Translations under genes and position numbers: made by a program
The notes under the pieces: generated by a model
What the model was told of the DNA's origin: nothing
Seen by the model: only the letters and a program-made list of their open reading frames with translations
Database searches by the model: none
NCBI GenBank assembly: GCA_945862495.1
Contig: CAMAYM010000062.1
Span: 1-15,514, forward strand
Length of the DNA: 15,514 nucleotides
From: Bordetella parapertussis
GTDB lineage: Bacteria > Pseudomonadota > Gammaproteobacteria > Burkholderiales > Burkholderiaceae_B
Direction of reading: 5' to 3'
Shown: positions 13,144 through 15,514 of the stretch, in pieces
Layout: the number at the start of each line of letters is the position of its first letter
How positions within the stretch are numbered: the first letter of the stretch is position 1

Positions 13144-13161
13144 ATTTATTAGGATCCAATC

Positions 13162-13590
13162 ATGAAGACATTTGTGGCCAAGCCGCATGAAGTCAAGCGT
13201 GACTGGTTCGTGATTGACGCGAAGGGCAAAGTCCTCGGTCGTGTGGCCAGCGAAGTCGCACGTCGTTTGCGCGGTAAACACAAACCAGAATTCACGCCAC
13301 ACGTTGATACGGGCGATTACATCGTCATCATCAACGCCGCTGAGATCGTCGTAACCGGTAATAAGTCGCAAGACAAAAAATATTTCCGTCACACGACATA
13401 CCCAGGTGGTATTCGCGAAACGAACTTTGCAAAAATGCAAGAGCGTTTTCCGGGTCGTGCAGTCCAGAAGGCCGTTAAGGGCATGTTGCCCAAGGGTCCT
13501 TTGGGTTACGCGATGATCAAAAAGCTGAAGGTCTATGCTGGTGCTGAGCACCCGCACTCTGCCCAACAGCCACAGCCCCTCGAATTTTAA
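13162..13590 (+). CDS. rplM: 50S ribosomal protein L13
   Basis: A 142-residue protein, the usual bacterial L13 length, and one of the early-assembling 50S proteins. Recognisable L13 stretches are WFVIDAKGKVLGRVASEVAR (residues 14-33), GDYIVIINA, KKYFRHTTYPGG and GMLPKGPLGYAMIKKLKVY, ending in an AEHPHSAQQP tail. ATG at 13162 follows AGGA by 7 bases. rpsI starts 9 bases after its stop in the conserved rplM-rpsI operon. Expression is probably tuned through the leader hairpin. Confidence 0.99.
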   Translation: MKTFVAKPHEVKRDWFVIDAKGKVLGRVASEVARRLRGKHKPEFTPHVDTGDYIVIINAAEIVVTGNKSQDKKYFRHTTYPGGIRETNFAKMQERFPGRAVQKAVKGMLPKGPLGYAMIKKLKVYAGAEHPHSAQQPQPLEF

Positions 13591-13599
13591 GGATAGGCC

Positions 13600-13992
13600 A
13601 TGATCGGTAATTGGAATTACGGAACCGGCCGCCGCAAGACTTCGGTGGCTCGCGTCTTCATGAAAAAAGGTGCAGGCAAGATCGTCGTGAACGGCAAGCC
13701 CGTTGACGAGTACTTTGCCCGTGAAACAGGTCGCATGGTGGTGCGTCAGCCTCTTGAGCTGACAGGTCACACTGCGTCGTTTGACTTTCATATCAATGTG
13801 CATGGTGGCGGCGAAAGCGGTCAAGCGGGCGCAGTGCGTCACGGTATTACCCGCGCGCTGATTGATTATGATGCGACACTCAAGCCTTCGTTGTCGAAAG
13901 CTGGCTTTGTGACACGTGATGCACGTGAAGTCGAACGTAAGAAAGTCGGTTTCCACAAAGCACGTCGTCGGAAACAGTTCAGCAAGCGTTAA
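13600..13992 (+). CDS. rpsI: 30S ribosomal protein S9
   Basis: A 130-residue S9, full length. Family features are YGTGRRKTSVARVFMKKG near the N-terminus, NVHGGGESGQAGAVRHGI in the middle and the basic C-terminal tail KARRRKQFSKR, whose terminal arginine contacts P-site tRNA in known ribosome structures. ATG at 13600 follows AAGGAT, 9 bases after the rplM stop. The transcript ends at the hairpin cluster 14016-14089. Confidence 0.99.
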   Translation: MIGNWNYGTGRRKTSVARVFMKKGAGKIVVNGKPVDEYFARETGRMVVRQPLELTGHTASFDFHINVHGGGESGQAGAVRHGITRALIDYDATLKPSLSKAGFVTRDAREVERKKVGFHKARRRKQFSKR

Positions 13993-14015
13993 TCACGCAT
14001 GTGCCGATGACTCTA

Positions 14016-14053
14016 GCGCTTGTGACTCAAGCGCGAGATCTTGCGGGATCTCG
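14016..14053 (+). other. Two abutting hairpins in the rpsI 3' region
   Basis: GCGCTTG/CAAGCGC (14016-14022 with 14028-14034, 5-base loop) and CGAGATC/GATCTCG (14034-14040 with 14047-14053, 6-base loop) are both perfect 7-bp stems that meet at base 14034. They directly precede the terminator hairpin, which starts at 14054, so three stems stand end to end. They may stabilise the mRNA end, or hold a short RNA processed from the 3' UTR; the second idea is speculative. Confidence 0.6.
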
Positions 14054-14089
14054 AAACAAACAGGCCGCGCAAGCGGCCTGTTTGTTTTT
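14054..14089 (+). terminator. Intrinsic terminator of rplM-rpsI
   Basis: A perfect 15-bp stem (14054-14068 with 14073-14087) closes a GCAA tetraloop. Its G+C core is CAGGCCGC/GCGGCCTG and its base is AAACAAA/TTTGTTT. The final T-rich run TTTGTTTTT (14081-14089) acts as the U-tract. The symmetric A-rich side would also allow termination on the other strand. Confidence 0.93.
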
Positions 14090-14113
14090 AAACATCTCTC
14101 GTGTAAATTCGCG

Positions 14114-14122
14114 TGGGATAAT
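14114..14122 (+). promoter_or_regulatory. Predicted extended -10 promoter of argC
   Basis: TGGGATAAT gives the -10 hexamer GATAAT (5/6 to consensus) preceded by the TGn extension. The -35 region about 17-18 bp upstream is weak, as is common for extended -10 promoters. It lies between the rpsI terminator and argC, with an expected leader of about 20 bases. I see no clear ARG box. Confidence 0.5.
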
Positions 14123-14147
14123 GTAGGTATTACTCAGGATCACTCTC

Positions 14148-15209
14148 ATGACACAAACATCATCAAAGCGTATCAAGGTTGGCATCGTGGGCGGCACGGG
14201 ATATACCGGGGTCGAACTCTTGCGTATTTTGTCTCAACACCCCCAGGTGGATCTTCACGCGATCACGTCGCGCAAAGAAGACGGCATGCTGGTCTCTGAG
14301 ATGTTTCCCAATCTGAGAGGGCATGTGCATCTGGCATTTTCTTCGCCTGATAAGGCGCCTTTGACAGGATGTGATGTGGTGTTTTTTGCAACGCCCCATG
14401 GTGTGGCAATGAGTCAGGCCAAAGAGTTGCTGGCTGCAGGCGTGCGCATCATTGACCTGGCTTCTGATTTTCGTTTGAAAGATATTGCAAGCTTTGAACA
14501 CTGGTACAAGATCCCACATACGTGTCCTGAGATCCTCGACGAAGCGGTGTATGGGTTGGTTGAGCTCAATCGCGAGGCGATTTCGCGAGCGCGTGTCATT
14601 GGTAATCCAGGGTGTTATCCAACGACCGTCTTGCTAGGCCTTGCGCCGTTGCTTGGCGGCAAACCGCTGATTGATACCTCTGACATTATCTCTGACTCCA
14701 AGTCCGGTGTGAGCGGTGCGGGACGCAAGGCTGAGGTCGGCATGTTGTTTTCCGAGGCTGGCGATAATTTCAAAGCCTATGGCGTGGCCGGTCATCGCCA
14801 CCACCCCGAAATTAAAGCTCAGCTAGATCGTCTGGCGGGTACGTCAGTTGGACTGACCTTTGTGCCGCATCTTGTGCCGATGATTCGCGGCATGCTCAGC
14901 ACGATTTATGTGCGAATTTTGCCAGAGGCGCGTGACACGGATTTTCAGACATTGTTTGAAAAGCGTTATGCCAACGAGGCCTTTGTGGACGTGATGCCTG
15001 CTGGCAGCTTGCCCGATACACGCTCTGTGCGTGCGTCTAACGCGTTGCGTATTGCGCTCCATCGTCCAGGCAATGGCGATCGATTGATTATCCTCGTCGT
15101 ACAAGACAATCTTGTCAAAGGTGCTGCAGGACAGGCGATTCAGAACATGAACCTGATGTTTGGTTTGCCTGACAGTGTTGGTTTGAATCAGGTTGCGATT
15201 TTGCCTTGA
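14148..15209 (+). CDS. argC: N-acetyl-gamma-glutamyl-phosphate reductase
   Basis: A 353-residue protein that catalyses the third step of arginine biosynthesis, the NADPH-dependent reduction of N-acetyl-glutamyl phosphate to the semialdehyde. It has the N-terminal nucleotide-binding fold VGIVGGTGYTG (residues 11-21), the catalytic cysteine Cys156 in IGNPGCYPT, and the conserved histidine region AGHRHHPEI (His216-His219). The length fits the long bacterial ArgC type. ATG at 14148 follows AGGA by 8 bases. The next gene starts 10 bases after its stop with a Shine-Dalgarno that overlaps the stop, so the two are probably in one operon. No other arginine genes are in the window. Confidence 0.97.
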   Translation: MTQTSSKRIKVGIVGGTGYTGVELLRILSQHPQVDLHAITSRKEDGMLVSEMFPNLRGHVHLAFSSPDKAPLTGCDVVFFATPHGVAMSQAKELLAAGVRIIDLASDFRLKDIASFEHWYKIPHTCPEILDEAVYGLVELNREAISRARVIGNPGCYPTTVLLGLAPLLGGKPLIDTSDIISDSKSGVSGAGRKAEVGMLFSEAGDNFKAYGVAGHRHHPEIKAQLDRLAGTSVGLTFVPHLVPMIRGMLSTIYVRILPEARDTDFQTLFEKRYANEAFVDVMPAGSLPDTRSVRASNALRIALHRPGNGDRLIILVVQDNLVKGAAGQAIQNMNLMFGLPDSVGLNQVAILP

Positions 15210-15219
15210 GGAGTCCTGC

Positions 15220-15514
15220 TTGAGCGGATTTTCTGGTGACACGTTCCCACTCAAGACACTCGTGCTTTGGGTGCTCGGGGCCTTTGTTTTGATTGCTGCG
15301 GGCATGGGGGCGGGTGTGTTTTTGACCCAACATTCTGGTCCTGAGGCGCTTGAGTTGCAGTTACGGACGCAACAGGCCGCTCAAACTCAAATTCGTACAG
15401 AGTTTGAAGCGCAAATTGCCGCGGCCAACGCCCGCACGCAGCAAGTGCAACAAACCCTGACGATCGAACAGGCCGCGCGTGCAGAGCTTGAAAAAAGCCT
15501 CACTGCGTTGCAAG
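15220..15514 (+). CDS. Membrane-anchored coiled-coil protein, 3' end outside window
   Basis: The frame starts at TTG 15220, six bases after the strong ribosome site GAGGAG (15208-15213), and stays open to the window edge (98 codons). No ATG start is available without cutting the membrane helix. The product has a short N-terminus (SGFSGDTFPLKT), one transmembrane helix (about residues 12-36, LVLWVLGAFVLIAAGMGAGV) and then a Gln/Ala/Glu-rich helical region with coiled-coil character. In Burkholderiales a DUF6776-like membrane/coiled-coil protein often follows argC and precedes a bactofilin gene and erpA; from memory this is the likely identity, but the visible part is too short to prove it. It was probably missed by ATG-based calling because of its TTG start. 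Confidence 0.7.
   Translation, partial: MSGFSGDTFPLKTLVLWVLGAFVLIAAGMGAGVFLTQHSGPEALELQLRTQQAAQTQIRTEFEAQIAAANARTQQVQQTLTIEQAARAELEKSLTALQ

Noticed and set aside
12957..13190. Small plus-strand frame across the rplM leader
   Set aside because: It runs through the promoter, the hairpin and the start of rplM, has no ribosome site and shows no recognisable product.
13102..13956. Long minus-strand open frame (284 codons) across rplM-rpsI
   Set aside because: It lies wholly opposite two certain ribosomal protein genes and its translation shows no domain; an antisense shadow frame.

Overview
The window looks like an ordinary chromosomal housekeeping segment of a betaproteobacterium, most likely order Burkholderiales and possibly Alcaligenaceae or a relative. 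The reasons are the gene set and order (a DUF3426/MJ0042 protein followed by a PfkB-type kinase; nrdA-nrdB beside a lysine/alanine-rich histone H1-like gene; darP divergent from pmbA; rplM-rpsI followed by argC) and the style of the proteins. Base composition looks moderate (around half G+C by eye, not computed). I see no insertion sequence, prophage, CRISPR array, tRNA or rRNA.

Layout, left to right. Plus strand, 1-2391: the 3' part of a zinc-ribbon/DUF3426 membrane protein, an adenosine-kinase-like PfkB sugar/nucleoside kinase and a glycine-zipper outer-membrane lipoprotein, closely spaced and probably co-transcribed. Minus strand, 2453-8028: yggT, then (reading leftward from 8028) nrdA, nrdB and the histone H1-like gene, which has its own intrinsic terminator at 3113-3141. 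A roughly 370-base regulatory region (8029-8394) separates nrdA from a divergent small lipoprotein gene. It contains a good sigma-70-type promoter and two NrdR boxes spaced 31 bp centre to centre. Minus strand, 8923-11567: darP (yjgA), a carboxylesterase overlapping it by ATGA, and gltX, which form one operon. Plus strand, 11603 to the end: pmbA/tldE, divergent from darP; the ribosomal operon rplM-rpsI with its own promoter, a strong leader hairpin and a triple-hairpin 3' end; argC; and the start of a membrane-anchored coiled-coil protein cut by the window edge.

Functional themes are dNTP synthesis (NrdAB under NrdR), translation and ribosome assembly (GltX, DarP, L13, S9), arginine biosynthesis (ArgC), envelope proteins (two lipoproteins, YggT, the DUF3426 protein) and nucleoid structure (H1-like protein).

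The most interesting observation is in the histone-like gene. It ends in a run of ten A residues followed at once by TAG, yet in the -1 frame the reading continues for 41 codons. That continuation is Lys/Ala/Pro-rich and ends in the peptide ALNPAASWPFPTGGRP, and its stop lies just before the gene's terminator. This is a real frameshift mutation, a homopolymer sequencing error, or a site of transcriptional or translational slippage. I did not find a convincing undescribed multi-gene system.
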